A stretch of 64,000 nt of DNA. It comes from DASUPK01 sp963736685. Lineage in GTDB: Bacteria > Actinomycetota > Thermoleophilia > Solirubrobacterales > 70-9. The stretch lies in assembly GCA_963736685.1 (NCBI GenBank), contig CAVTPZ010000018.1:1-64000 (forward strand), written 5' to 3'. Positions 25,079-33,573 of this stretch are shown here, piece after piece. The notes under the pieces were generated by a model, which saw only the letters and a list, made by a program, of their open reading frames with translations, had not been told where the DNA came from and searched no databases. Both the position numbers and the translations under genes were made by a program. The number at the start of each line of letters is the position of its first letter. Position 1 is the stretch's first letter.

Positions 25079-25951
25079 TCAGGAGCCGAGGAAGCTCCGC
25101 AGCGAGGCGAGCAGCTCGTCAGGCGCCTCCTCGGGGATGAAGTGGCCGGATCGGAGCGGACCACCCCTCAGGTCGCCGGCCCAGCGCCGCCAGACGTCGA
25201 GGGAGTCGGACATCGCCCCCTCCTGATCGCCCCAGTGGACCAGCACCGGACACTCGATCCGTCGGCCCGAGTCGCGGTCCTCGGCATCCATCTGCCGGTC
25301 GATATGGAAGGAGGCGCGGTAGTCGGCGCACATGCCCGGCAGCGTCCGGTCGTTGAAGGCCTCCACGTAGCGCTCGGTGGCGTCCTCCAAGATGGCGTCG
25401 GGCCTCGCGGGCCAGGTGGCGAGAATGTCCCGCACGACGAGCTCGGCCGCGGCGCCGAGCACCCGCTCGGGGAATGGGGCCGGCTGGGCCAGGAAGAACC
25501 AGGGCCAGTAGCCGAGGGAAGCGCCCTCCGCCATCCGCTCGAACTGGTCGACCGTCGGGACGATGTTGAGCACCCCGAGACGCTCGACGACGTCAGGGTG
25601 GTCGAGCGCCATCCGGTAGGCAACCCGCCCGCCGCGGTTGTGACCGACGACCGAGTAGCGCTCGAAGCCGAGTAGCGCCATCAACTCGACCAGCTCCGCC
25701 GCGCGGTCACGGTTGCCGTAGCCCTCTCCAAGCGGGCCGCCGGGCTCCGAGAGGCTCTCGCCGTATCCCTTCAGGTCGCAGACGACGACGGTGTTCGACT
25801 CGGCCAGGGCCGGAGCGACCAGATGCCAGCAGAAGTGGGTCTGCGGGAATCCGTGCAGAAGCAGGACCGGCGGGCCCTCCCCCGCTCTGCCCGGCCGATA
25901 GGCCGTCGGCCCGATCCTGACCGCCGCATAGCGGAACCCGTCGATGCCCAT
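25079..25951 (-). CDS. Alpha/beta hydrolase, haloacetate dehalogenase-like, with Asn at the nucleophile
   Basis: A 290-residue alpha/beta hydrolase close in motif pattern to fluoroacetate/haloacetate dehalogenases: oxyanion HGFPQTHFCWH, CDLKGYGES, nucleophile elbow, RMALDHPD, a cap domain and late GHFIPEEAP with the catalytic His. In known dehalogenases the elbow is GHDRGG with Asp as nucleophile. Here it reads GHNRGG (codon AAC), which should block normal ester-intermediate chemistry unless the Asn is deamidated. The rest of the active site is kept. Confidence 0.82.
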   Translation of the reverse strand: MGIDGFRYAAVRIGPTAYRPGRAGEGPPVLLLHGFPQTHFCWHLVAPALAESNTVVVCDLKGYGESLSEPGGPLGEGYGNRDRAAELVELMALLGFERYSVVGHNRGGRVAYRMALDHPDVVERLGVLNIVPTVDQFERMAEGASLGYWPWFFLAQPAPFPERVLGAAAELVVRDILATWPARPDAILEDATERYVEAFNDRTLPGMCADYRASFHIDRQMDAEDRDSGRRIECPVLVHWGDQEGAMSDSLDVWRRWAGDLRGGPLRSGHFIPEEAPDELLASLRSFLGS

Positions 25952-25991
25952 GTCACTGCGTCTGCCCGGGCAGCAGCCGGTTACGCGTCGC

Positions 25992-26939
25992 CTACCCGAC
26001 GAGGCGCGTCAGCCAGACGGAGGAGAGGACGGGAATCGCCTGGGCGGAGTCGATTCCGCGGACCGAGCCCTCCAGGCCGATCCCGCCCACCGATCCGCGC
26101 ACGGTGGCGAGAAGGGGGTCGGATGCCGTGGTTCGCAGCGCGGCGGGCCCGAGCGAATCGGCGACCTGCACGGCGCCCTCCTGCAGCAGGCGCAGCCGTT
26201 GGCCCTGCTGCGGGGCGAGCACGAACGTCACGCCGTCGAGCGAGGGGCCCAGGCCCATCGGGCTCCCCCACCACCCCGCGAATCGGGAGAGCATCTGCCG
26301 GCCCGGGCCGCTCGGACCGGACTCGAACGCCCCCGTGCCCGAGCCGGCCGCATCCGCGAGGAAGCGCGCGCCTTGTCCGCTCTCCGGGTCGAGGGCGCGG
26401 GGCGAGACGATCCCGAGGCGGGGAGAGCTCAAGCGACGGACCATGTCGGGTACCGGCTGATCGAGCAGGAAGCGGACCTCGTCGGGGCGCGGGGCGTCAA
26501 CCGCGAAGAGGTGCGGGAGCAGCTTCTCGCCGGCCGGCTCGGATTGCCAGCGGCGCGAGTTGGCGAGCACGGCGGCCGCGTTGAAGGGGGTTCCGTCCTG
26601 GAAGCGGACGTTCGGGCGCAGCGTCACCGTCCAGGTGGTCCGGTCCCGCGATGGCCGCGCCTCCAGCGCAAGGCCCGCCTGTGGCGCGGCGTCGGCGTAC
26701 GGGCCGGAAAGCCGCTCGATCAGCGGCTCGTAGACCTGCCGTGCGACGGTCAGCTGAGCGCGCGTGCGCGCCGCGAGGGGATCGATCGTGGTCGGAAGCT
26801 CGGGCAGCGCATAGGCGAGCGTCCCTCCCCCGCCCGCGGGGGGCAGCCCGGTGCTGACGCGCGAGGCTCCACCGGAGCCGCCACAGCCCGCCAGCACGAG
26901 CAGGCCCACGATGAAGAGCGTGGCCACTCGCAGCCGCAT
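25992..26939 (-). CDS. Short extracellular solute-binding lipoprotein (SBP_bac_5-like)
   Basis: About 315 residues from ATG 26939. A lipoprotein signal peptide ends in LLVLAGCGG. The N-lobe resembles oligopeptide-binding proteins (GGTLAYALPELPTTIDPL, VARQVYEPLIE, WTVTLRPNVRFQDGTPFNA). Family members usually run to ~500 residues; this one lacks most of the second lobe length yet ends in a clean stop. No ABC permease is adjacent; secG follows directly upstream in transcription. Confidence 0.72.
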   Translation of the reverse strand: MRLRVATLFIVGLLVLAGCGGSGGASRVSTGLPPAGGGGTLAYALPELPTTIDPLAARTRAQLTVARQVYEPLIERLSGPYADAAPQAGLALEARPSRDRTTWTVTLRPNVRFQDGTPFNAAAVLANSRRWQSEPAGEKLLPHLFAVDAPRPDEVRFLLDQPVPDMVRRLSSPRLGIVSPRALDPESGQGARFLADAAGSGTGAFESGPSGPGRQMLSRFAGWWGSPMGLGPSLDGVTFVLAPQQGQRLRLLQEGAVQVADSLGPAALRTTASDPLLATVRGSVGGIGLEGSVRGIDSAQAIPVLSSVWLTRLVG

Positions 26940-26956
26940 CGTGAACCTTGCAGCCG

Positions 26957-27181
26957 CTAGAGCTTCAGGATGATGATCGCGTTCAGCGCCCAGAGGACGC
27001 CGAAGAAGATGGTCCACCGGGTCAGGTTCCGCTCCACCAGCGAGCCGCCACCGAAGGAGCTGCCGCCTCCGCCGATGCCGAACGCACCGGAGAGACCGGC
27101 GTCCTTGCCGGAGTGCAGGAGCACCAAGAAGATCAGGATCACCGAGATGAAGACCTCGACCACGCTGAGCACGGTTGCCAT
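26957..27181 (-). CDS. secG: Preprotein translocase subunit SecG
   Basis: A 74-residue membrane protein with two hydrophobic helices (about residues 3-22 and 54-72) and between them LLHSGKDAGLSGAFGIGGG, the SecG hallmark. Part of SecYEG. In many actinobacteria secG follows tpiA; here it is ~28 kb from the glycolytic operon and sits between a solute-binding protein and a CcmI-like gene. Confidence 0.93.
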   Translation of the reverse strand: MATVLSVVEVFISVILIFLVLLHSGKDAGLSGAFGIGGGGSSFGGGSLVERNLTRWTIFFGVLWALNAIIILKL

Positions 27182-27198
27182 GGGCGCCAGTGTAGAGA

Positions 27199-27492
27199 TC
27201 AGGCCTTGTCCCGCGGCGGGCGAATCCTGTCGATCCGCTTGAGGATGTCGATCGCCTCGCCTCGCAGCTCGCGGTCGAGGCGCTTGAAGTCCTCGTCGGA
27301 GAGCTTGCCCGAGGCGTGATCCGTCTCCGCGTCGCGGATCTGCCGGTACTTGGCCTCCTTTCGGGCCTCGAGGTCCGCGAGCTCGGCCTCGGCGGGATCG
27401 CCCGTGTCCTGCGCCGGCCGCCCGCGCAGCGGCGCGGTCACGAACCAGGCGACCAGCACGACGATCGCGGCGGCGAGCAGCAGTTCGAGCAT
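27199..27492 (-). CDS. Short CcmI-like membrane-anchored helical protein
   Basis: A 97-residue protein with one N-terminal membrane helix (LLLAAAIVVLVAWFVTAPL) and a charged helical domain containing DLEARKEAKYRQIRDAE and LSDEDFKRLDREL. That pattern matches the first part of CcmI, which guides apocytochrome c; the TPR part is missing. Placement next to ccmF supports a cytochrome c maturation role. Confidence 0.65.
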   Translation of the reverse strand: MLELLLAAAIVVLVAWFVTAPLRGRPAQDTGDPAEAELADLEARKEAKYRQIRDAETDHASGKLSDEDFKRLDRELRGEAIDILKRIDRIRPPRDKA

Positions 27493-27591
27493 GTCAGGGG
27501 GCGCAAGGCCGCGGCATTTGGGAGCGAAGGCGCATGCCGAAGCGACTTGTGTCTGCGGCCGTAGCGCCCCCGCCTGATGGCGGGCCGTCCA

Positions 27592-29775
27592 TCAAGCTCG
27601 TTCCAAATCCCGACCGAGCCTGGCCCGGTAGGCCGCCTCGAGGCGGCGCCGAGACTCGAGCGCCGGCCAGGCCGCCATCACGGCTCCGGCGAGGGCGATC
27701 AGCGCCCCGATCCAGATCCAGCCGACGAGCGGGTTGACGATCACGCGGAAGTTGGCGGGCCGCGGGTCGTCGAGATAGTGCTGGACGAGCGCCAGGATCG
27801 CGAAGCCCTGCGCCTGAGGTGGCAGGTCGGCGAGCTGGCGGTTCCCGCGGATGATCGCCGGATTCAGCGAGGAGAGATCGGGTTGGAAGGCGGTCCAGAG
27901 ATCTCCCCCGGCCCCCGTCTTCAGCCCGACCTCGCTGGTCGACTCGCCCATGAAATAGCGGCCGATCGCTCCGGCGGTCGGGTCCTGGGTCGGGTAGTAG
28001 TTGCGAGCCGGGTTGACGGTGGTGACGTGCTTGCCGTTTCGCGTCACGTCCAGCTGGGCCGCGAACGAGATCCGCTCGTTCTCCGGGTCCGCGGTCAGCT
28101 TGCGGTAGGTGATGTCGTAGTCGCCGACCTTCGCGCTCTGCCCGACCTGCAGACGCAGGTCGCGGTTCGTCTGGAAGCTCGAGGAGGCCGCGATCCCGAT
28201 CAGGGTGAGCGCGATCCCGGCGTGGACGATGAAGCCCCCGTAGCGGCGCCGGTTGCGCCCGACCGCCGTGGCCAGTGCGCGCGGATACGCCTCTCCGGTC
28301 AGCGCGTGGCGGGTCGAGCCGGCGCGCCAGAACTCGCCGAGCAGGGCGACGAGGGTGAAGGCGGCGAAAGCGAACACAAAGAGCGCCCAGAGGTGGCTCC
28401 CCGCGTCGCTCACCGCTAGCAGGACACCGATCGTCACGGCGGCCGCGATGCCCGGCCAGATCAGCAGACGGCGGGCGGCTCCGCCGCTCAGCCTCCCCCA
28501 GGCGAACAGCGGGCCGAGGCCGGTGAACAACACGAGCAGGACCCCGATCGGGGTCACGTAGCGGTTGAACCAGGGCGCCGCCAGCGAGTGCTTCTCGCCG
28601 GTGAAGAACTCCGAGATCAGCGGGAAGAACGTCCCCCAGAAGATCACGACCGCCAGCCCGACGAGCAGCAGGTTGTTGACCAGGAAGATCGACTCGCGCG
28701 ACCAGAGCGACTCGATCCGCCGCTCGGGCCGCAGCTGGTCCAGACGGGTGACGATCAGGACCGTGGAGCCCACCGCGACGACGCCGATCAGGACGAGTAG
28801 CGGCCCGCCGACGGTAGAGGCGCCGAAGGCGTGGATCGACTCCAGCACGCCCGAGCGCACCAGGAACGTCCCGAGCAGACAGAGAACGAAGGTCGCCGAG
28901 ATCAGGCTGACGTTCCAGACCTTCAGCATCCCGCGCTTCTCCTGGACCATCACCGAGTGCAGAAAGGCGGTTCCGACCAGCCATGGCATCAGCGCCGCGT
29001 TCTCCACCGGATCCCAGCCCCAGTAGCCGCCCCAGCCGAGCTCCTCGTACGACCAGCGGGAGCCGAGCAATAGGCCGATGCCGAGGAAGGTCCATGCGAC
29101 CAGGGCGAAGTTGCGGGTGGTGCGGATCCAGCTGGCGTCGAGCTTGCGGGCGATCAGCGCGCCGATGCAGAACGCGAACGGGATCGACCAGAGCACGTAG
29201 CCCGAGTAGAGCATCGGCGGGTGGACCGCCATGTAGGGATTCCGGAGGAGCGGAGTCAGGCCGACGCCCTCAGCCGGCGCCGGATCGAGGTGTGCGAACG
29301 GCTGCGCCTTGAAGATCATCAGCCCGATGAAGAAGGAGCCGAGGCCGGCCAGGATCGCCGTCGCCCAGGGGACGATCTCGCGATGGCGGCGGCGGGTGAT
29401 GAAGAGGACGCCGCTCGAGGCGAGCGAGAGCACCCATGCCCAGAGCAGCAGAGACCCCTCCTGGCTCGACCACATCGCGGTCAGCTTGTAGAAGGTGGGC
29501 GTGGTCGTCGAGGAGTGATCGGCGACCAGCGCGAAGTGGAAATCGTTGCGGACGAAGGCGATCTCGAGCAGGACGACGGCCGTCGTGAGCAGACCGGCCA
29601 TCGCGTAGACGGCCCGCCGGGCGGAGTCGGTCCAGCGCCGGTCGCCCGAGCGCCCGCCGTAGACACCCGCGCCCGCCGCGAAGAGCGCGCACAGCAGAGC
29701 GGCTGCCAGCAATGCGGAGCCGAGAATCGTCAGCTGGACTGCCCCGGGGTCGTGGTGGTGAACTTCGAGGGGCAC
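27592..29775 (-). CDS. ccmF: Cytochrome c heme lyase subunit CcmF
   Basis: Large polytopic protein of 727 residues with many membrane helices. The WWD heme-handling domain reads WGGYWGWDPVENAALMPWL (residues about 240-260), with conserved His in AVHPPMLY and in FLHSVMVQEKRG. CcmF receives heme from CcmE and attaches it to CXXCH of apocytochromes. The GTG start at 29775 overlaps ccmE by 46 bp. The C-terminal soluble domain (DITYRKL, QDPTAGAIG) is typical. Confidence 0.93.
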   Translation of the reverse strand: MPLEVHHHDPGAVQLTILGSALLAAALLCALFAAGAGVYGGRSGDRRWTDSARRAVYAMAGLLTTAVVLLEIAFVRNDFHFALVADHSSTTTPTFYKLTAMWSSQEGSLLLWAWVLSLASSGVLFITRRRHREIVPWATAILAGLGSFFIGLMIFKAQPFAHLDPAPAEGVGLTPLLRNPYMAVHPPMLYSGYVLWSIPFAFCIGALIARKLDASWIRTTRNFALVAWTFLGIGLLLGSRWSYEELGWGGYWGWDPVENAALMPWLVGTAFLHSVMVQEKRGMLKVWNVSLISATFVLCLLGTFLVRSGVLESIHAFGASTVGGPLLVLIGVVAVGSTVLIVTRLDQLRPERRIESLWSRESIFLVNNLLLVGLAVVIFWGTFFPLISEFFTGEKHSLAAPWFNRYVTPIGVLLVLFTGLGPLFAWGRLSGGAARRLLIWPGIAAAVTIGVLLAVSDAGSHLWALFVFAFAAFTLVALLGEFWRAGSTRHALTGEAYPRALATAVGRNRRRYGGFIVHAGIALTLIGIAASSSFQTNRDLRLQVGQSAKVGDYDITYRKLTADPENERISFAAQLDVTRNGKHVTTVNPARNYYPTQDPTAGAIGRYFMGESTSEVGLKTGAGGDLWTAFQPDLSSLNPAIIRGNRQLADLPPQAQGFAILALVQHYLDDPRPANFRVIVNPLVGWIWIGALIALAGAVMAAWPALESRRRLEAAYRARLGRDLERA

Positions 29776-30137
29776 TTCGTGATCAGGCTGTCGCGCTCAC
29801 CCATGAAGGTGCCGTCCTGGAGCTTCCCGGTGACGATGACCTCCCGCCCGTCGCGGAATGGATCGGGCACGGTACCGGTGTAACTCACCGGAATCGGGTG
29901 CGAGCCGTCGCGGTCCGAGATCCGGAAGTCGAGCCGATCGCCCGAGTGGTGGATCGAGCCGGGGACCACGTCGCCTGTGAGCTCATACGTCTGGTTCGGG
30001 TTGGCGTTGACCAGCTGGGATGGCTCCTTGGCCTCGCTCGATGCGGAGAACGACGTGTAGACGAGGCCCGCGGCCAAAAGGACGGCGGCGGAGAGCGCCA
30101 CGACCAATCTGATCTTGCGCTTTCGCGAGGGATCCAC
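29730..30137 (-). CDS. ccmE: Heme chaperone CcmE, Cys-type variant
   Basis: A 135-residue protein with an N-terminal membrane helix (LVVALSAAVLLAAGLVY) and the OB-fold of CcmE (YELTGDVVPGSI, DFRISD, VSYTGTVPDPFRDGREVIVTG in parts, then FMGERDSLITKC). Classical CcmE binds heme through HxxxY; here the site reads CPSKF, a CxxxF form. Cys variants (CxxxY) are known in archaea and some bacteria. GTG start at 30137. Upstream of and overlapping ccmF. Confidence 0.9.
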   Translation of the reverse strand: MDPSRKRKIRLVVALSAAVLLAAGLVYTSFSASSEAKEPSQLVNANPNQTYELTGDVVPGSIHHSGDRLDFRISDRDGSHPIPVSYTGTVPDPFRDGREVIVTGKLQDGTFMGERDSLITKCPSKFTTTTPGQSS

Positions 30138-30266
30138 AGCGGCTGCGAATTATCGCAACCGCGGCTTAAATGCTCGCCCTCATGCCTGAGTAGGCTCGCT
30201 TTGAAGCGTCGCCCCGCTGCCATTCACGGTCGAGCCACCGACGTCGTCCTGGGGATCGGCCGCCGT

Positions 30267-31043
30267 ATGAACCCTAGGCAGTGGGACCTGCCATCTAGGA
30301 TCGCTGGCTTGGCGACCCTGGATCCAGTGGTGATCCTCTGCGGAGGGAGCGGCACCAGGCTGCGGGAGCGGACCGAGTCCATCCCCAAGGCCCTCGTGGA
30401 GATCGGGGGCCGCCCGATCCTCTGGCACGTGATCTCGATCTACAGCTGCCAGGGGTTCTCTCGGTTCCTTCTGCTCACCGGCTACAAGAGCGAGCTGATC
30501 GAGAACTGGGTCGCGGAGACCGCCTGGCCCGACGGCGTCGAGGTCGAGTGCCTGGAGACGGGGCTCGAGACGCCCACCGGCGGCCGGATCAAGCTCGCGG
30601 CCGAGCGGCTCGGGGGCGAGCCCTTCTCGGCCACGTACGCGGACGGGGTCGCTGACATCGACCTCTCCGCGCTGGTGGAGTTCCATCGCGCGGGCGACGC
30701 CGCCGCGACGATGACCGTGGTCCGTCCCGAGCTTCAATTCGGCGTGGCCGAGATCGGCGCCGACGGCACGGTGAGCGGCTTCCACGAGAAGCCCAGGGCG
30801 GAGCATTGGGTGAACGGCGGCTTCTTCTGCTTCCAGCCGGCCGTCCTCGACTACCTCGATGTGGAGAGCATCCTGGAGCGCGAGCCGCTCGAGCGTCTGG
30901 CCGCCGAGGGCAACCTGCGGGCCTACCGGCACACTGGGTTCTGGGACTGCATGGACACCTACAAGGACGCGGTCATGCTCAACGAGCTGTGGGGCTCGGG
31001 CGACCCCCCCTGGCGCGTCTGGGCCGAGGAGCCGGCGAGTTGA
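30267..31043 (+). CDS. Glucose-1-phosphate cytidylyltransferase-like nucleotidyltransferase
   Basis: About 258 residues. Nucleotide-binding VVILCGGSGTRLRERTESIPKAL, metal-site SATYADGVADIDL, and the RfbF-type end GFWDCMDTYKD are all present. It is shorter and diverged from the copy at 2852-3670. Its TGA overlaps the TTG start of the adjacent 4,6-dehydratase-like gene, so the pair should make a CDP-4-keto-6-deoxy sugar (inference). The pair sits between two parts of the ccm cluster. Confidence 0.85.
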   Translation: MNPRQWDLPSRIAGLATLDPVVILCGGSGTRLRERTESIPKALVEIGGRPILWHVISIYSCQGFSRFLLLTGYKSELIENWVAETAWPDGVEVECLETGLETPTGGRIKLAAERLGGEPFSATYADGVADIDLSALVEFHRAGDAAATMTVVRPELQFGVAEIGADGTVSGFHEKPRAEHWVNGGFFCFQPAVLDYLDVESILEREPLERLAAEGNLRAYRHTGFWDCMDTYKDAVMLNELWGSGDPPWRVWAEEPAS

Positions 31044-32014
31044 GGGCGCTCGTCACGGGCGGCCGCGGGTTCGCCGGATCTTGGCTGGTCAAGGCGCTAC
31101 TGGACGGCGGCGCGGACGTCACCTCCCTGGACCGCGACGCCGCGGCCTCGACGGGGCTGGACCTGCTCGGCATCGGCGGCGAGGTCGAGGACGTCACCGG
31201 CGATCTGCGTGACGCAGAGATGGTCCGGAAGCTGCTCGAGGAGCATTCGATCGGCTCCGTCTTTCATTTGGCGGCCCAGCCGATCGTCGGCGACGCGAAT
31301 GCCTCCCCCGTCCCCACCTTCGAGACCAACATCCAGGGAACCTGGGTGCTCCTCGAGGCGTGCCGCGACGCCTCCATCGGCCCCGTCGTCGTCGCTTCCT
31401 CGGACAAGGCGTACGGCCCGCACGAGCAGCTGCCCTACACGGAGGAGTCGGCTCTGCAGCCCGTCTTCCCGTACGACGTGTCAAAGGCAGCGACCGACCT
31501 GATTGCCCGCAGCTACTGGCACACCTTCGGATTGCCCGTCGCCGTGACCCGCTTCGCCAATCTCTACGGCGGCGGAGACCGGAACTTCTCCAGGCTGATT
31601 CCCGAAACGGTCACCGCCGTTCTCGACGGCCGCCCGCCTGTGATCCGCTCCGACGGGTCACCGGAGCGCGACTTTCTCTACGTCGAGGATGCGGCGGCCG
31701 CCTACCTGGCGGTGGCCGATGCGCTCGCATCGGGTGAAATCGGGGGCGAAGCGTTCAACGCCGGCTGGGGCCGGCCCAATGCCATCCGCGAGGTGGTCGA
31801 CCTGATCTGCGAGCTTGGACCTGGCGAGATCGAGCCTGCCTACCACGGCACCGGGAACCCGAGCGGAGAGATCGACCGCCAGTACCTCGACTCGACGAAG
31901 ATCCGCGAGCGGATCGGCTGGCAGCCCCAAGTCGAGCTTCGCGAGGGGCTCAGCCGGACCCTGGAGTGGTACGCCGCGCATTCGGCCGTACGGCCCGCCG
32001 CCGCACCGAGCTGA
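31040..32014 (+). CDS. NAD-dependent epimerase/dehydratase, probable CDP-glucose 4,6-dehydratase
   Basis: Extended SDR of about 324 residues starting at TTG 31040 (TTGA overlap). Motifs: LVTGGRGFAGSWLVKALL, HLAAQPIVGDA, catalytic Thr/Ser position VASSDKAYGP and YDVSK as YxxxK; later RFANLYGGGDRNFSRLIPE and RDFLYVEDAA. The AAQPIVGDA and DRNFSRLIP patterns are those of RfbG-type dehydratases. The 3' end overlaps the convergent NTF2-like gene by 65 bp. Confidence 0.85.
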   Translation: MRALVTGGRGFAGSWLVKALLDGGADVTSLDRDAAASTGLDLLGIGGEVEDVTGDLRDAEMVRKLLEEHSIGSVFHLAAQPIVGDANASPVPTFETNIQGTWVLLEACRDASIGPVVVASSDKAYGPHEQLPYTEESALQPVFPYDVSKAATDLIARSYWHTFGLPVAVTRFANLYGGGDRNFSRLIPETVTAVLDGRPPVIRSDGSPERDFLYVEDAAAAYLAVADALASGEIGGEAFNAGWGRPNAIREVVDLICELGPGEIEPAYHGTGNPSGEIDRQYLDSTKIRERIGWQPQVELREGLSRTLEWYAAHSAVRPAAAPS

Positions 32015-32483
32015 GCGCCGACGCCGCCCGGATCAGCGCTCGCTCCGTTCTGGAACTGCGATCCGGGAGCAGGCCGAGGTCCCGCATGATTTCGGCGCCG
32101 TCGTAGTAGGAGGCCAGGTGGCGGATCCGGCCCTCGGCGTCCAGGGTCGCGACGTCCACGCCGGCGCTCTCCACGGTGCGGCCCGTCGGCGCGAGCCCCT
32201 CGAACGTCCCGTTGTGAGTCATCCGCGACCGCCACTCGCCGGTGGTGAAGTCGTCACCGTGCGCCGCCCTGACCAACTCGAACTCGAGGTCGCCGAACGC
32301 TGCGTGGACGCGCGCGGCGTGGGCCTCTATCTCCGTGCGGCCATGGAGCACCACACCGGCGCCCCGGTCCTCGTAGTTGGCGTCCTCCGTGAAGAAGGAG
32401 GCGATGCGCCCGGCATCTCGGTCGTTCCACGCCGCGAGGTAGTCGACCATCAGCTTCTCCCTCTCCTCCACCCCTGTCTCCAT
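31950..32483 (-). CDS. NTF2/SnoaL-like protein
   Basis: A 177-residue NTF2-fold protein: LMVDYLAAWNDRDAGRIASFF, YEDRGAGVVLHGRTEIEAH, and the late GLAPTGRTVESAGVDVATLDAEGRIRH (read in parts). The last ~30 residues (ALSSVRRRAVRPNARRTTP) fall in the 65-bp antisense overlap with the dehydratase gene and look non-homologous, so the original stop may have been lost. Function unassigned; such folds bind or isomerise small hydrophobic substrates. Confidence 0.75.
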   Translation of the reverse strand: METGVEEREKLMVDYLAAWNDRDAGRIASFFTEDANYEDRGAGVVLHGRTEIEAHAARVHAAFGDLEFELVRAAHGDDFTTGEWRSRMTHNGTFEGLAPTGRTVESAGVDVATLDAEGRIRHLASYYDGAEIMRDLGLLPDRSSRTERALIRAASALSSVRRRAVRPNARRTTPGSG

Positions 32484-32484
32484 C

Positions 32485-32871
32485 TCAGCTCGAGTTCGGC
32501 GCCGCGCCGGGGCTCTCGCCGCGCGTCTTGAGGTTCCGCTTGTGGCGGCGCTGCACGAACCACTCGGCGGAGCTGCTCAAGGGACGGAACGGGAGAACGG
32601 TGCGCGCGAGGCTCCCCGCCAGTTCGATGTGGCCGAGCTTGTCGAGCAGCTCCTCGGCCTCGCGTTGCTCCCTGTTGGTGAGGTTCCTGGAGGGCCTTCC
32701 CTTCGACTTCCGCGCGAGAAAGACGAGGCGGTTCCGCTCGTCGGGCTCGAGGCGCCGCCAGTGGCCCCACGAGGTCCAGGCGACCTCCGCGACAGCGATC
32801 AGCCAGAGCCGCTCGGCGAGCCAGCGGCTGCGACGCGCCACGCGTCTGCTCAATCCACCGATCAGTCCCAT
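32485..32871 (-). CDS. Hypothetical basic protein
   Basis: I do not recognise this 128-residue protein. It is Arg-rich with a Trp-containing N-terminal segment (LWLIAVAEVAWTSWGHWRRL) and a helical middle (NLTNREQREAEELLDKLGHI). No signal peptide or metal site is seen. The gene starts 33 bp from the tRNA-Gly gene and ends 2 bp before the NTF2-like gene, suggesting co-transcription. Confidence 0.6.
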   Translation of the reverse strand: MGLIGGLSRRVARRSRWLAERLWLIAVAEVAWTSWGHWRRLEPDERNRLVFLARKSKGRPSRNLTNREQREAEELLDKLGHIELAGSLARTVLPFRPLSSSAEWFVQRRHKRNLKTRGESPGAAPNSS

Positions 32872-32903
32872 CCCGCGGTCATTACCCCCAAGTCGCGATC
32901 ACA

Positions 32904-32976
32904 AGCGGCGGACGGGTCTCGAACCCGCGACCTCGAGCTTGGGAAGCTCGCGCTCTACCAACTGAGCTACCGCCGC
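32904..32976 (-). tRNA. tRNA-Gly (CCC)
   Basis: On the minus strand GCGGCGG pairs with CCGCCGC. D-arm AGCTCAGTTGGTAGAGC, anticodon stem CGAGC/GCTCG with loop TTCCCAA (anticodon CCC), and T-arm GCGGGTTCGAGACCCG are all regular. CCA is not encoded. Confidence 0.96.
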
Positions 32977-33054
32977 AGTCTGCGAGCATTCTAGGTCTCG
33001 GATGACGGCAGGACGGAAAGCGCGCATCGTCGCGGTGTACGGCGGGGCCCCCGA

Positions 33055-33573
33055 ATGAGCGTCAAGTCCCTGGCGGTGGTCTTCGTGGTCGTCGCCGTGA
33101 TCGGCCTGCTCGCCTACGGCCTGCTCAACAAGAACGGCGACGCGCTCGCGGTCGGCGAGCCGGCGCCGGACCACCAGCTGACCAGGCTGGGAGGCACGGG
33201 GACGGCCCACATCGCGGACTACCGCGGCCATTGGGTGCTCGTCAACTTCTGGGCGTCCTGGTGTGAGCCGTGCCGAACGGAGGCGCCCGCCCTGGAGAGC
33301 TTCTGGGAAGCCAATCGCGGCAGTGGCGCGATCGTGCTCGGCGTCGATCTCGACGACGCGACCGGCGACGCGCGGTCGTTCGCCCGCGAGTTCCACCTCA
33401 CCTACCCCCTGCTGCGCCAGGGCGACGGCGACTCGCTCAAGGAGGCCTACGGCATGACCGGGCTGCCCGAGAACTTCGTGGTCGATCCCCACGGCTCCAT
33501 CCGGTTGATCCAGCGGGGCCCGATCGACGAGGCCTTCCTGCGCGAGCGGGTGCAGCCGCTGCTCGAGCGATGA
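33055..33573 (+). CDS. ccmG: Thioredoxin-like CcmG/TlpA
   Basis: A 172-residue membrane-anchored thioredoxin (helix at about residues 5-24, VVFVVVAVIGLLAYGLL). The redox site is NFWASWCEPCRTEAP, and cis-Pro lies in TGLPENFVVDP. CcmG reduces the heme-attachment cysteines of apocytochrome c. Its stop overlaps the ccmH start (ATGA). Confidence 0.9.
   Translation: MSVKSLAVVFVVVAVIGLLAYGLLNKNGDALAVGEPAPDHQLTRLGGTGTAHIADYRGHWVLVNFWASWCEPCRTEAPALESFWEANRGSGAIVLGVDLDDATGDARSFAREFHLTYPLLRQGDGDSLKEAYGMTGLPENFVVDPHGSIRLIQRGPIDEAFLRERVQPLLER

Noticed and set aside
32904..32976. tRNA-Gly as attachment site of an integrated element
   Set aside because: No integrase lies next to it and I saw no duplicated tRNA 3' end nearby.
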